A DNA stretch of 64,000 nucleotides, taken from PALSA-1353 sp050012375. Its GTDB lineage: Bacteria; Planctomycetota; Phycisphaerae; Tepidisphaerales; Tepidisphaeraceae. A model generated the notes under the pieces. The model saw nothing but the letters and a program-made list of their open reading frames with translations. It was not told the DNA's origin and ran no database searches. Below, piece by piece: positions 45,001-52,753 of the stretch. The stretch spans positions 62,001 through 126,000 of the forward strand of contig JBEKHH010000005.1 in the NCBI GenBank assembly GCA_050012375.1. The letters run 5' to 3'. The first letter of the stretch is position 1, and each line of letters opens with the position of its first letter. A program made the translations under genes and the position numbers.

Positions 45001-45267
45001 GCATCGTCAAACTTGATCATGGCTGGGCAGGTCGTCGCGCTCATCGCCACCGTTACCTCCGCCATCGGTTCACCCACCGGAACTGTCACCTTCATGGACG
45101 GTTCAACGCTGATCGGCAGCGTGACCCTCAACTCCACCACGGATCAGGCCATCGGCTTCACCGCTTCGTTGCCTGTGGGGTTGAACAACATCACCGCCAT
45201 CTACAATGGGGCGAATGGATTCCCGACCAGCACGGCAACCGTGCTGATCCTCACGATGTCCAGTTAG
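42007..45267 (+). CDS. Secreted beta-helix protein with three Ig-like repeats
   Basis: A 1086-residue protein. The N-terminus has YEPLEKRLML, similar to planctomycete LEPR-type export signatures. An Ig/IPT-like domain (about 140-250) with WWVGPDQASAGQTISVYGQN is followed by a pectate-lyase-3-like right-handed beta-helix (about 260-800), opening with VEDYGAIGDGVTDDTAAFQA. Three near-identical 95-residue Ig-like repeats (about 800-1080) contain SPTGTVTFMDGSTLIG. It is probably a surface polysaccharide-binding or polysaccharide-degrading protein. GGAGG at 41994-41998 selects the ATG at 42007 over two upstream ATGs. The 240-base gap before it has no other gene. Confidence 0.85.
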   Translation: MRTRNLLRSGKAVFDELYEPLEKRLMLTGLPDMPDIVAPASNPALPSGFDVFTPPVTATAPAAGAPAIAAWTESAGPGQSISISVTQISALPASDQSSDTEFVTYGQTNSGNGALVSDTIQQLSPNIASVTLGQNNTANSMYFLWAENADGYSAPVAINQADAWWVGPDQASAGQTISVYGQNLTFSASNPTSWVYITQAGSGTGQWASVVSANPYKVDFVVPENLANGTYQVWLHNGHGGEYGWSSPVTLTVANPLVFNGPVLNVEDYGAIGDGVTDDTAAFQAAVNAANKLTGATIYVPAGNYLVTQIHLGSEQLLGDGQGTTTILEKPSATPPETMLWLASDSEMKDLTLDSNNVALPDELIYGRYLSDLHFVDVTFNGHLGGYFDIQGDQLVFFENCDMIGAGAFLGTASQLFIDGCNFYGTNDANTLLYSWGGSDISVTNCTAQDYDNSDPNSGAGWAKGRFFAGDAIWGTESGIYIADNTTIDLGVRPTFSDTNAGEQILFETQFTSLEPNATFVSASADTLTMANLTSGFTGAGFEAVVVAGDGVGEHVGITGYDPATGVMTLAGPWPVIPDATSVISLGMVFDGVVVYQNTLQGKGVTNTASAGFELWGGGLNVIVDSNTMVNLRYGIYDAALDSGGNVQESYFNLLQNNTITNVQIGMILENDGTSGQIGMLGVIARDNQINTESGEAFLLRDQLDTGNQHFYLILEGNTATNEPVGITIGTPGTAATNLLLDSNTFVLGSAAAGGPAISVEAPLVLTQEGNTFTGFAQMFGGTVTPTITSPFAAADDLLDFPTTTSLAASSNSIMAGQVVALIASVTSASGSPTGTVTFMDGSTLIGTVTLNSTTGQAIGYTAWLPAGSNSITAIYNGANGSATSAAALNETVNSAATTTSLAASSNSITAGQVVAFIATVASASGSPTGTVTFMDGSTLIGSATLDSTTDQAVGYTAWLSVGLNDITAIYNGASGFPTSSAALNETVNSAATTTSLAASSNLIMAGQVVALIATVTSAIGSPTGTVTFMDGSTLIGSVTLNSTTDQAIGFTASLPVGLNNITAIYNGANGFPTSTATVLILTMSS
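44409..45263 (+). repeat. Three tandem 285-bp repeats in the Ig-like region
   Basis: TTCTCTGGCC recurs at 44421, 44706 and 44991, exactly 285 bases apart. Long stretches are nearly identical at the DNA level (for example around TTCATGGACGG). This implies recent duplication or gene conversion and possible copy-number change. Confidence 0.9.
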
Positions 45268-45338
45268 ACGCTCCGCCAGACCGCATGACTTGTCGCGGCC
45301 GTCATCCGACTCGGAATTGGTGTATAACGCTGGCGGAC

Positions 45339-46508
45339 ATGAACCTCGGGCTGATCATCTTCAATGCCGACCCGCAACGCGGGGGCGCCGAGCGATATAC
45401 CGCCGACGTCGCCGCGGCGCTGGCTGCGCGCGGGCATCAGGTCGATCTGATTTCCACTCGGTTCGGGCCGCCCATCGCGGGCGTGAAATTCGTTGCCCTG
45501 GACGCCAAGGCCCCCACGCGAGCCGGGCGATACCCCATCTTCCTGAATTCCCTCGATGCCCACCTGCGCGGACAAAAATATGATCTGATCCATTCGATGC
45601 TGCCCGTGCGCCGCTGCGACATTTATCATCCGCACGCGGGCATGGCGAAGGCGGCGTTGCAGTCGCACCTGTCGCGGCGTTCGGCTCCGAGCCGCGCCCT
45701 GGCGCGGCTGGCCAACCGCCTCAACCGCAAACGTCAACTTTTCGCGATGGTCGAAGAGGTCCTGCTCCATGGCCCGGACAAACCCTTTGTCATCTGTCTC
45801 TCCGATTACGTGAAAGGCATGATCCTCAAACATTACCCGGAGATCTCGGCACAACTCGTGAAGCTTTTCAACGGCACGGATCTCGTCGCGTTCAATCCGA
45901 GCAAGCATTTGGGCGGCCGCCAGACGGTTCGAAAGCGCTTCAAGATTCCGCAGGATGCGACGGTGGCGCTGATGATTGCCCAGCACTTCGAGCGGAAGGG
46001 ATTGGCGGAAGTGATCGCGGCGACGGCGAACCTCGCCAAGACATCGCCATCGCTGGCCCCCACCATTCTGGTCGTGGGCCAGGACGACCCGGCTCGAAGC
46101 CGCGAGCAGGCCAAACGTCTCGGCGTGATCGATAAGATGATTTTCGCGGGACAGACGGATCGGGTCGCCGATTTCTACGCCGCCGGCGATTTCTTCGTCC
46201 TGCCCACGCGGCACGATTCATGCAGCCTGGTCGTGCTGGAAGCGCTGGCGATGGGATTGCCGGTGATCAGCACGGTCTTCAACGGCGCCTGCGAGATCAT
46301 GAGCGATGCTCAGCATGGGTTCGTCCTGCCCAACCCCGCCGATGTGCCCGCCCTGACCGATGCGATGGGCCGGCTGATGGACCCGGCTACGCGGCAAACG
46401 ATGCACGAGGCGTGTTTGGCGCTGCGGCCCAGTCTGTCGTTTGATGCGCACATGGATCGGCTGGAGGAGATTTATCGCGCGCGGATGGACGTGCGCGCTA
46501 ACCGGTGA
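45339..46508 (+). CDS. Glycosyltransferase family 4 protein
   Basis: A 389-residue GT-B enzyme. The N-terminal donor region has FNADPQRGGAERYTADVAAA. The C-terminal half has MIAQHFERKGLAEVI, the DFFVLPTRHDSCSLVVLEAL block and MGLPVISTVFNGACEI. It resembles WaaG-type LPS core glucosyltransferases. The ATG at 45339 fits the fold start; TATAAC lies 10 bases upstream. Its 3' end overlaps the convergent gene by 11 bases. Confidence 0.88.
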   Translation: MNLGLIIFNADPQRGGAERYTADVAAALAARGHQVDLISTRFGPPIAGVKFVALDAKAPTRAGRYPIFLNSLDAHLRGQKYDLIHSMLPVRRCDIYHPHAGMAKAALQSHLSRRSAPSRALARLANRLNRKRQLFAMVEEVLLHGPDKPFVICLSDYVKGMILKHYPEISAQLVKLFNGTDLVAFNPSKHLGGRQTVRKRFKIPQDATVALMIAQHFERKGLAEVIAATANLAKTSPSLAPTILVVGQDDPARSREQAKRLGVIDKMIFAGQTDRVADFYAAGDFFVLPTRHDSCSLVVLEALAMGLPVISTVFNGACEIMSDAQHGFVLPNPADVPALTDAMGRLMDPATRQTMHEACLALRPSLSFDAHMDRLEEIYRARMDVRANR

Positions 46509-47013
46509 CATCTAAGGTCGATCCGATTGGAATGTTGCGCAATGCCGTGTTCGGATTTACCGAGCCGCGTTGGGCGTCCCTGACGGCGGCCTGGAAATCA
46601 GCCTGAAATTGCTGAGGGCTGATCCCCACGGACTCAAGGAGGCTGGCAAACGCCTGGTTGGCCGAATCGCTGGGCGCGGTCTGGGCCGGCGAGGGATTGG
46701 CGGGGGAATTGGTGCTGGCGGCCGTGGCCCGGTTGGACCCGACGCCCATGTTCTTCAGGAGTTTGGTGATGGCGTCTTCGATGACCTGGTTCGGATCGGA
46801 AGCGCCGTCGGATTGGGCGGACTGCAAGGCGGTGGTGACGGCCTGTTGGATTTGGCTGAGGAAAACGCCGTTGGATGTGCCTTGAGCGCCAGTGGTGCCG
46901 GATGACCCGGCCGTTGTGTTAGAGGCGGCAGCGCGGTGGCCTTTCCGCTTGGTGACGCTCTGCACCCACTGGGTGAGGCTTGGGCCACCCAAACTGGCGA
47001 TTGCCGAGGACAT
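46498..47013 (-). CDS. Low-complexity Ser/Ala/Gln-rich protein of unknown function
   Basis: A 171-residue protein: MSSAIASLGGPSLTQWVQSV, a Ser/Thr/Gly linker, then helices (QIQQAVTTALQSAQSDG; AFASLLESVGISPQQFQADF). No signal peptide or known domain. An AGGAGA site precedes the ATG. The gene is convergent with the glycosyltransferase. Small proteins of this kind are common hypotheticals in planctomycetes and proteobacteria. Confidence 0.6.
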   Translation of the reverse strand: MSSAIASLGGPSLTQWVQSVTKRKGHRAAASNTTAGSSGTTGAQGTSNGVFLSQIQQAVTTALQSAQSDGASDPNQVIEDAITKLLKNMGVGSNRATAASTNSPANPSPAQTAPSDSANQAFASLLESVGISPQQFQADFQAAVRDAQRGSVNPNTALRNIPIGSTLDVTG

Positions 47014-47133
47014 AGTTTCTCCTGGCTTGGGGCCCGGGCAATCTGCCCCGGCCTTGTTGGCGTATATCGGACGGTGGGGTTGAAAGGGGCCAAGAATAAT
47101 TCGCTACCGGCTGAGTCCGGCAGGGTGAATGCA

Positions 47134-47150
47134 CCTTCCCTCGGGGAAGG
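47134..47150. repeat. Hairpin CCTTCCC-TCG-GGGAAGG
   Basis: A perfect 7-base stem with a 3-base loop, 9 bases upstream of a -10 element. It could be a terminator stem for upstream transcription or an operator-like palindrome. Confidence 0.5.
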
Positions 47151-47159
47151 CCGGGGTGG

Positions 47160-47165
47160 TATAAT
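47160..47165 (+). promoter_or_regulatory. -10 element giving a leaderless lipoprotein mRNA
   Basis: A consensus TATAAT, 6 bases before the ATG at 47172. No Shine-Dalgarno sequence is at a useful distance. Confidence 0.5.
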
Positions 47166-47171
47166 TGGGGC

Positions 47172-47762
47172 ATGAGGTTACGAAATTGGTATTGTGTGGG
47201 GGTTGCCTTGTTGTTGCCGCTGGTCATCGGATGCTCTCAATATGTGGGGGATGTTTCTTTTGTTCCGCGGCCGGCGGTGGCGGATATTCCACCCACTCCG
47301 CCGCAGCAGAATCCGCCGGTCTCTTCGATGGCATCGGTGATCGGGGTGCGATATGAGGACCCGGCAGATGAGATTCCTTCCTCGATCGAAGTTCGGCTCC
47401 GGGTGGACAACAACGGACCCGGATCGGTGGTTTTCTCCCCCACCGAGATGGAGTTGAGCAACGGAGAATTGCAGAGATTTCCGCCGCCGATCATTCGTCC
47501 GCCGGATCCGGTGCAGTTGCCGGTGGGGCAGAGCGCGTACGTCACGGCGTACTTTCCCTTCCCGCCGGGGCATTCGTACTACGATACGGACTACAGCTCG
47601 CTGCAACTTCGGTGGCGGGTGCAGGTTGACGGGAAAATCGTGGGGCAGGGCGCTTATTTCCGCCGGGAGTATGCGACTTACTATGATTACGGACCCTATC
47701 CGTATTATTCATATCCGTCGTATGGGTTTGTGGGGGGCGTCGTGGTTGTTCATCGGCGGTAG
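47172..47762 (+). CDS. Lipoprotein of unknown function
   Basis: A 196-residue protein with a lipobox LVIGCS (Cys near residue 21). The middle has a beta-rich domain (about 60-165) and the C-terminus is Tyr/Gly-rich (YYDYGPYPYYSYPSYG). It is probably an outer-membrane or periplasmic lipoprotein. No family was recognised. The start is fixed by the -10 spacing and the signal peptide. Confidence 0.7.
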   Translation: MRLRNWYCVGVALLLPLVIGCSQYVGDVSFVPRPAVADIPPTPPQQNPPVSSMASVIGVRYEDPADEIPSSIEVRLRVDNNGPGSVVFSPTEMELSNGELQRFPPPIIRPPDPVQLPVGQSAYVTAYFPFPPGHSYYDTDYSSLQLRWRVQVDGKIVGQGAYFRREYATYYDYGPYPYYSYPSYGFVGGVVVVHRR

Positions 47763-47782
47763 TTTTCTTTGATTTCTAAGCA

Positions 47783-47806
47783 CCACGCCGATGGCCATCG
47801 GCGTGG
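47783..47806. terminator. Perfect palindrome between convergent genes
   Basis: A 24-base perfect palindrome, CCACGCCGATGG then CCATCGGCGTGG, followed by CTTTGG. It lies between two convergent genes and may act as a bidirectional terminator; the GATGGCCATC core also looks REP-like. Confidence 0.55.
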
Positions 47807-47831
47807 CTTTGGTGGGGAAGCTGTAACGCCT

Positions 47832-48809
47832 TCAAGTCAGCATTGTTGTCCAGAAATCGACCGCGCGGGTGATCGAGAAATATTCCTCTACGCGCGCTCG
47901 TGCGGCTGCGCCCATTGCCTGACGTTTGGCTGTATCGGCGGCGAGGATGGCGACGGCGTCGGCCCAATCGGCTGGTTCCTCGGCGAGAAAGCCGGTCTGG
48001 CCGGGAAGAACGATTTGCCCGTTGGCGCCGACGGGGCTGGCGATGACGGGCAAGCCCGCGGCCATGTACTGCACGATCTTGAACCCGCATTTGCCCAGCG
48101 TCCACCGATCTTTGGGAGTTGGGGCGATGCCGATGTCCCCGCGGCACAGGGATGCGGATTCGCTTTGCTCCGACCATGGAAGATGTTCGCAAGGGACGGG
48201 CGAATCGCTCAGCGGCTGGTCGGCGATGATGATCAGGCGCAGACCGGGGACGCGATTTTTCGCAGCAGCCAGGGCGGCGGCGAATTGGCGGAGATAGGGC
48301 AACGTGGACTTGCTGCCGATCCAGACCAGCGCGGGCGCATCCGTTGCCGCGTGCAATTTCACCTCGTAATGGGCGGGATCGACGACGGTGGGCAGCACCG
48401 TGACCCGGGAGCCGTGGCGGCGAAACAGCTCGGCGAGATATTCGTTTCCGGCGACGACCTGGTCGGCGAATCGGGCGGTGGCGAGAAATCGACGCCAGGT
48501 TTGCCAGCGCTTCAGCAGACCGACGGGCCTGCTGTGGTACATGACGGCGTCATCGACATCGTAAAAAAGTTTGCGGGCATTTTTTCGCAGCAGCCGCGTA
48601 TCGCCGGGATTGAGCATCTTGCGCTGAAGAAGGACGGCATCGTAGGTTGATGCCGATTTGAGCAATTGGCGCCGGGCGAGGCCCTGGCGCGGGCGGACGT
48701 GCACGTCCAGCGTGACCCCCCGCTGCTCCAGCGCCTGGGTGAGGGCTTGGACCCGCAGGCGAAACGACGCCTGCTGAAGGTTGTTGGTGATGACCAGGAC
48801 GCGGCTCAC
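47832..48809 (-). CDS. Glycosyltransferase (GT4-like)
   Basis: A 325-residue GT-B protein. It has VLVITNNLQQASFRLRVQAL at the N-terminus, YDVDDAVMYHSRP (a D-D motif also found in other such proteins), ALVWIGSKSTLPYLRQF and the C-terminal block KIVQYMAAGLPVIASPVGAN. Function: probably sugar transfer in surface polysaccharide synthesis. The start is GTG at 48809 with GACAAT 7 bases upstream. It is divergent from the acyltransferase gene. Confidence 0.82.
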   Translation of the reverse strand: MSRVLVITNNLQQASFRLRVQALTQALEQRGVTLDVHVRPRQGLARRQLLKSASTYDAVLLQRKMLNPGDTRLLRKNARKLFYDVDDAVMYHSRPVGLLKRWQTWRRFLATARFADQVVAGNEYLAELFRRHGSRVTVLPTVVDPAHYEVKLHAATDAPALVWIGSKSTLPYLRQFAAALAAAKNRVPGLRLIIIADQPLSDSPVPCEHLPWSEQSESASLCRGDIGIAPTPKDRWTLGKCGFKIVQYMAAGLPVIASPVGANGQIVLPGQTGFLAEEPADWADAVAILAADTAKRQAMGAAARARVEEYFSITRAVDFWTTMLT

Positions 48810-48816
48810 GCGGGGG

Positions 48817-48822
48817 ATTGTC
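48817..48822 (-). promoter_or_regulatory. -10 element of the glycosyltransferase gene
   Basis: GACAAT on the minus strand, 7 bases before the GTG start. No Shine-Dalgarno sequence is seen. Confidence 0.35.
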
Positions 48823-48867
48823 CCGTCCTCGAATTGGGAACGCCAGACGTTGCACTAAGCGCCGGCT

Positions 48868-49551
48868 TTGAGTATCTCCCCCGCCGTGGAAGTTGAGCGG
48901 AAAGTCTTTTCGCGGCGGGAGACGGATTTGTGGTATCGCTTCCTCCGTGCGTGGGCGGGTAGCTTCGCGCGGTTGTATCACGGACAATCGGCGATCAGTC
49001 CCTGCCGCCTGCCGCGCACCGGGCCGGCCATTCTTGTTTCCAATCACATCAGCAGCGTTGATCCGCTGCTGCTTCAGGCGTTTTGCCCGAGATTGATCCG
49101 TTGGATGATGGCCAAGGAATATTTCGATTTCAAACCGCTGCGGTGGTTATTCGATACCGTGGGGGTCATCCTCGTGGAGCGCAGCGGCCGGGACATGGCG
49201 GCGACGCGCGCGGCCATACGGGCGCTGGAGGCGGGTTACGTGCTTGGCGTGTTCCCGGAGGGGAAAATCGAATCCACGAATGATTTGATTCCATTCCAGA
49301 ATGGGATCGGATTACTGGCCATGAAGACGCGGGCCGCCGTTTTTCCGGCGTATATCGAGGGGACGCGGCGAAATCGAGAAATGGTTGAGGCTTTTTTGAG
49401 GCCCAGCAGCGGGTCGATCGTGTTTGGGCCGGGTTTGGAGTTGGGGGATCTTGATGACTCCAGGGCGGGGATTGAGGAAGCGACTCGGCGGATTCAGGGC
49501 GCGGTGGAGGGGTTGAAGAATGCGACTGGAACGAACCGCGGCATTAGGTGA
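48868..49551 (+). CDS. PlsC-like 1-acylglycerol-phosphate acyltransferase
   Basis: A 227-residue membrane-associated acyltransferase of phospholipid synthesis. Motifs: SNHISSVD (HX4D catalytic), GVFPEGKIES (substrate phosphate) and FPAYIEGTRR. The start is uncertain: TTG at 48868 or GTG at 48886, the latter 7 bases after TATCTC. Its 3' end overlaps the convergent TPR-YggX gene by 8 bases. Confidence 0.87.
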   Translation: MSISPAVEVERKVFSRRETDLWYRFLRAWAGSFARLYHGQSAISPCRLPRTGPAILVSNHISSVDPLLLQAFCPRLIRWMMAKEYFDFKPLRWLFDTVGVILVERSGRDMAATRAAIRALEAGYVLGVFPEGKIESTNDLIPFQNGIGLLAMKTRAAVFPAYIEGTRRNREMVEAFLRPSSGSIVFGPGLELGDLDDSRAGIEEATRRIQGAVEGLKNATGTNRGIR

Positions 49552-50140
49552 GGTTCAGGAATTCGCGCATGTGCTGGTCGAAGATTTTCTGGGCCTGGGG
49601 GTCGGACAGGGGCAGACGCAACTCGTTGATGACCTTGGTCCCCATGTGAATCCATTCCCGCCAGCAATCGGCGCAGATTTTTTCCTGAATTACCTTTCCC
49701 TGGGCGTTGCTGAACGGGGGCTCGGGGAGTCTGCGGCCGACCTTGCCGCAGCGATTGCAGAGCACCTGTCCCTCACCGACGGCTCGTTGCGGGGCTGAGG
49801 CGACGGACTCGGGGACGGGGGCGCCGAGGTCCTTGAGCATTTTTATCATCTCGTTTTTCGGCATGAGATCGCCGCGAGCCGCGGCTACCGCGACGCCTTG
49901 CGTGAGACGCTCGATCGCTTCGGGTTTTCGATTTTCCGTCAGCAGGGCCGCGGCGAGCATGTGGTATACCTTGGCGATGTTGGGATTCAGCTCGATGACG
50001 CGCTGGAAGGACCCAATGGCCGGCGCGGTCTGTCCCGCATCGAGATAGGCCTTCCCGAGGGAAAAATGCCCGAGTTCATTGTTCGGATCGGCATCGGCCA
50101 TTTTGCGGAACTGTTCGATTCGCGGGTTTGGATCAGACAT
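49544..50140 (-). CDS. TPR protein fused to a YggX-like (Fe(II)-trafficking) domain
   Basis: A 198-residue protein. Residues 10-80 form two TPR-like units (LGHFSLGKAYLDAGQTAPA). Residues 115-197 match YggX (oxidative-damage protection protein) with CNRCGKVGRRLPEPPF, CADCWREWIHMGTKVINEL and DPQAQKIFDQHMREFL. Two CxxC pairs replace the usual single Cys. The ATG at 50140 has an AAGGAAA site. It is encoded 26 bases downstream of the RNase H gene, same strand. A role in Fe-S or metal handling is inferred from the family. Confidence 0.75.
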   Translation of the reverse strand: MSDPNPRIEQFRKMADADPNNELGHFSLGKAYLDAGQTAPAIGSFQRVIELNPNIAKVYHMLAAALLTENRKPEAIERLTQGVAVAAARGDLMPKNEMIKMLKDLGAPVPESVASAPQRAVGEGQVLCNRCGKVGRRLPEPPFSNAQGKVIQEKICADCWREWIHMGTKVINELRLPLSDPQAQKIFDQHMREFLNLT

Positions 50141-50166
50141 TTCGGTTTTCCTTTTGTGCAAAGATC

Positions 50167-50730
50167 CTAGCTCATGCGCGAGCCGCAGGGGCAGATAAAA
50201 TGTCCCGGTTTTTTCGGGGAAGGCGGATTTTTGATTTCGATCTCGCAGCCGCAGGCCGGGCAAGAAACGCGCGGCAAACCAGCTCGCTCGGGAGAAGGGG
50301 GCGCATCATCCACGTCATCGACATCGCCCTTGCGATCCATGGCCAGATTGGCCAGGCGGTCGGCGAGGGAATTTTGGTGGCGAAGGTTGTGCGCGAAACG
50401 GACGGATTCAAAATCGTGGACCAGGGCTTTAGCTTGATCGAACAGCGCTTTGAGGGCGGGGTTTTTGACTCGGTATTCGCCCAGCATCTGTTTGATGACC
50501 AATTCGCTGTCGCCGCGGACTAGGAGTTTGCGAGCGCCGAGCTTGGCGGCCTCGCGAAGGCCGACGATCAGGGCCATGTATTCAGCGACGTTATTGGTGG
50601 CTCGGCCGATGTATTTGCCGAGGGTGACCAGGGGCGTGTCGTCCTGGGCGGCGAGGACGACGCCGATGCCGGCCGCGCCGGGATTTCCCCGGCTGCCGCC
50701 GTCGAAGTTGAGTGTAATGGTTTCTTGCAC
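50167..50730 (-). CDS. rnhA: Ribonuclease HI with C-terminal zinc ribbon
   Basis: A 187-residue RNase HI-like enzyme. Catalytic acids are D10 (LNFDGGSRGNPG), E50 (NNVAEYMAL), D74 (VRGDSELVIKQ) and D124 (NSLADRLAN). The Gly/Asn-rich start is typical of the RnhA/Bacillus-type small RNases H. The tail (about 135-187) has an acidic linker and cysteines C157, C160, C180 and C182, an atypical zinc ribbon. The start is GTG at 50730, 6 bases after TAGAAT. It is followed by the TPR-YggX gene. Confidence 0.9.
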   Translation of the reverse strand: MQETITLNFDGGSRGNPGAAGIGVVLAAQDDTPLVTLGKYIGRATNNVAEYMALIVGLREAAKLGARKLLVRGDSELVIKQMLGEYRVKNPALKALFDQAKALVHDFESVRFAHNLRHQNSLADRLANLAMDRKGDVDDVDDAPPSPERAGLPRVSCPACGCEIEIKNPPSPKKPGHFICPCGSRMS

Positions 50731-50736
50731 GTGGGC

Positions 50737-50766
50737 ATTCTAGAGGGGGTTGGAAATCAAATGCAA
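50737..50766 (-). promoter_or_regulatory. Promoter of the rnhA/TPR-YggX operon
   Basis: On the minus strand: TTGCAT (50766-50761), an 18-base spacer and TAGAAT (50742-50737), then 6 bases to GTG. The predicted mRNA is leaderless. Confidence 0.45.
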
Positions 50767-50776
50767 CCGTAGTGTT

Positions 50777-50903
50777 GGAAACCAGAAATCCGAAACCAGA
50801 ATGACGAATCAAGCCCGAAACCAGAATGACTGAAACGGTCTTTGTTTCGCGCTTCTCGTTTTGGTCATTCATTCGTCATTCTGGTTTCGGGTTTCGGGTT
50901 TCC
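50777..50903. repeat. Inverted repeat of GAAACCAGAATGACGAAT-type words
   Basis: Arms 50777-50809 and 50871-50903 pair at 31 of 33 bases. The arms contain repeated CGAAACC/GGTTTCG words. It fills the divergent gap between rnhA and aroK and would form a large cruciform or hairpin upstream of aroK. Confidence 0.85.
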
Positions 50904-50959
50904 ATCTCCGCCGTTGCATTTGATCTATCGGTGCAATGGCGGCGAGGATTCCTGCGGTC

Positions 50960-50965
50960 TATATT
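50960..50965 (+). promoter_or_regulatory. -10 element of aroK
   Basis: TATATT, 8 bases before the ATG at 50974. No Shine-Dalgarno sequence is present; the mRNA may be leaderless. Confidence 0.4.
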
Positions 50966-50973
50966 GTGGACTC

Positions 50974-51495
50974 ATGGGCGTTGTTTTGATCGGGTATCGC
51001 GGCAGCGGGAAAACGACCGTGGGCCGGCTGCTGGCCGAGCGGCTGGGGAAACCATTTGTGGACTGCGATGGGGAGATCGTGAAGAGGGCCGGGCGATCCA
51101 TCCGGGAGATTTTTCTTGCCGAGGGGGAAAAGGGATTTCGCCAAATTGAAATGCGGGTCATCGCTGAGAGCGCGACCAAGGACTGCGTGATGGCGGTGGG
51201 AGGCGGGGCTGTGATGGGGGAGGAAAACCAGCGCGCGCTGACGGAGGCGGGGCATCGCATCGTGTACCTTCGCTGCATGCCGCGCGAATTGCTGCGGCGA
51301 ATCCGGGCGGACGCCGGAACATGCGATAATCGGCCAAACCTGACGAGTCTGGGGGGTGGAATTGAAGAAATCGAAGCGCTGCTGGAGCAGCGCGAGCCGA
51401 TCTATAGGGCGCTGATGTCGGCGGAGATCGACGTGACGAACCTCGCGCCTGCGCAGGCGGCGGATCGTCTGGCAAAGTTGATCGGCAACGATTGA
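50974..51495 (+). CDS. aroK: Shikimate kinase
   Basis: A 173-residue kinase that phosphorylates shikimate in aromatic amino acid synthesis. Walker A GYRGSGKTTVG, substrate site DCDGEIVKRAGRSIREIF, and VMAVGGGAVMGEENQRAL. The start is set by the -10 spacing and by the family N-terminus. The prepilin peptidase gene follows after 13 bases. Confidence 0.93.
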   Translation: MGVVLIGYRGSGKTTVGRLLAERLGKPFVDCDGEIVKRAGRSIREIFLAEGEKGFRQIEMRVIAESATKDCVMAVGGGAVMGEENQRALTEAGHRIVYLRCMPRELLRRIRADAGTCDNRPNLTSLGGGIEEIEALLEQREPIYRALMSAEIDVTNLAPAQAADRLAKLIGND

Positions 51496-51508
51496 AGGCT
51501 ATTTCCGC

Positions 51509-52717
51509 ATGCCCCACGCGTTCTACATTCCATTTCTTTTTGCGCTGGGGGCGTGCGTTGGAAGTTTTTTGAATGTGGTGGTGCATCGGCTGCCGCGGGG
51601 GATTTCGCTGGCAACTCCCCCGTCGCGATGCCCGAAATGCGAAACGCCGCTGGCGTGGTATGACAATATTCCGGTTTTCGGGTGGATTTTGCTTAGGGGC
51701 AAATGCCGGTACTGCGGCCAACCGATTTCGCCGGGGTATCCGATCGTCGAGGCGATGACGGGACTGCTGTTCGTGTTTTATTACGTGATGTTTTTCATGG
51801 CCCACATCGGGCCGGCGGGCATGGTGAGCCTTGCGGACCAATGGCCGATTTATGGGTTGTACATGGTGATGGTCGCGGGGTTGCTGGCGGCGAGCCTGAT
51901 CGATGCCGAGATGTTCATTATCCCGGCGGGGATTCCGTGGTGGCTGGCGGGGGCGGGGATCGTGGTGCATGGGGTGATCGATCAGCCGGGCTCGGCGGGA
52001 TCGCTGATGGATCCGCCATTTGCCCTTGCGCTTGCGGCCGGGGCGGGCGTGGGATTGGCGATCAGCATCGTGTTGTTGCAGGCGAAGATTTTGCCGCTGA
52101 GTTTTCCGGTGGGGAATTTGCTGGAAGTGGAGCGTGGGGAACTGGAGCGGCAGTCGAAGGAAGCGAAGGCGGCCGGCGAGAAAGGGCCGGAGATTCAGCC
52201 GGAATTCACGCGCCGGCAGGTGCGGGCGGAGATTCGCAAGGAGATGTTGTTTTTGATGCCACCGCTGGTGCTGGGGGCGCTGTCGGTGGCGCTGCACACG
52301 CACGTGCCGGCGATGCGGCACGTTTGGTACGAGGCGGCCAAGATCGACTGGCTGAGCGGATCGCTGGGGGCGCTGCTGGGTGGAATGGTCGGGGGATTCG
52401 TCGTCTGGCTTACACGGATTCTGGGCTCGTATGCACTGGGCAAAGAGGCGATGGGATTGGGTGATGTGCATTTGCTCTTCGGCGCCGGAGCGGTGCTGGG
52501 CGCGGGACCGGCCACGGTGGCGTTCTTCATCGCGCCGTTCATCGGAATCCTCGCCGGGATTTACCTCCTGGTCACTCGATCGCAACGGCAGCTTCCCTAT
52601 GGGCCCTATTTGAGTTTGGCGGCGGGATTCGTCATGCTATTTTATTCGCCGATCGCCGGGTATTTTCGGCCGGGACTTACGCAGTTGATCTGGCTCATTC
52701 GCCAGGGATTGCCGTGA
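51509..52717 (+). CDS. pilD: Prepilin peptidase (A24) with methyltransferase domain and an insertion
   Basis: A 402-residue membrane protease that cleaves and N-methylates type IV prepilins and pseudopilins. The N-terminal domain has GSFLNVVVHRLP and a Cys4 site (CPKC and CRYC). The catalytic aspartates lie in SLIDAEMFIIP and MGLGDVHLLFGAG. Typical PilD has about 250-290 residues. Here about 120 extra residues lie between the two catalytic halves, with a charged segment (ERGELERQSKEAKAAGEK) and extra hydrophobic helices. The pseudopilin at 21186 is a possible substrate. Confidence 0.92.
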   Translation: MPHAFYIPFLFALGACVGSFLNVVVHRLPRGISLATPPSRCPKCETPLAWYDNIPVFGWILLRGKCRYCGQPISPGYPIVEAMTGLLFVFYYVMFFMAHIGPAGMVSLADQWPIYGLYMVMVAGLLAASLIDAEMFIIPAGIPWWLAGAGIVVHGVIDQPGSAGSLMDPPFALALAAGAGVGLAISIVLLQAKILPLSFPVGNLLEVERGELERQSKEAKAAGEKGPEIQPEFTRRQVRAEIRKEMLFLMPPLVLGALSVALHTHVPAMRHVWYEAAKIDWLSGSLGALLGGMVGGFVVWLTRILGSYALGKEAMGLGDVHLLFGAGAVLGAGPATVAFFIAPFIGILAGIYLLVTRSQRQLPYGPYLSLAAGFVMLFYSPIAGYFRPGLTQLIWLIRQGLP

Positions 52718-52753
52718 TCTTGAACGAACCTGTCTTTTTCTCCAGAGGAGCGC

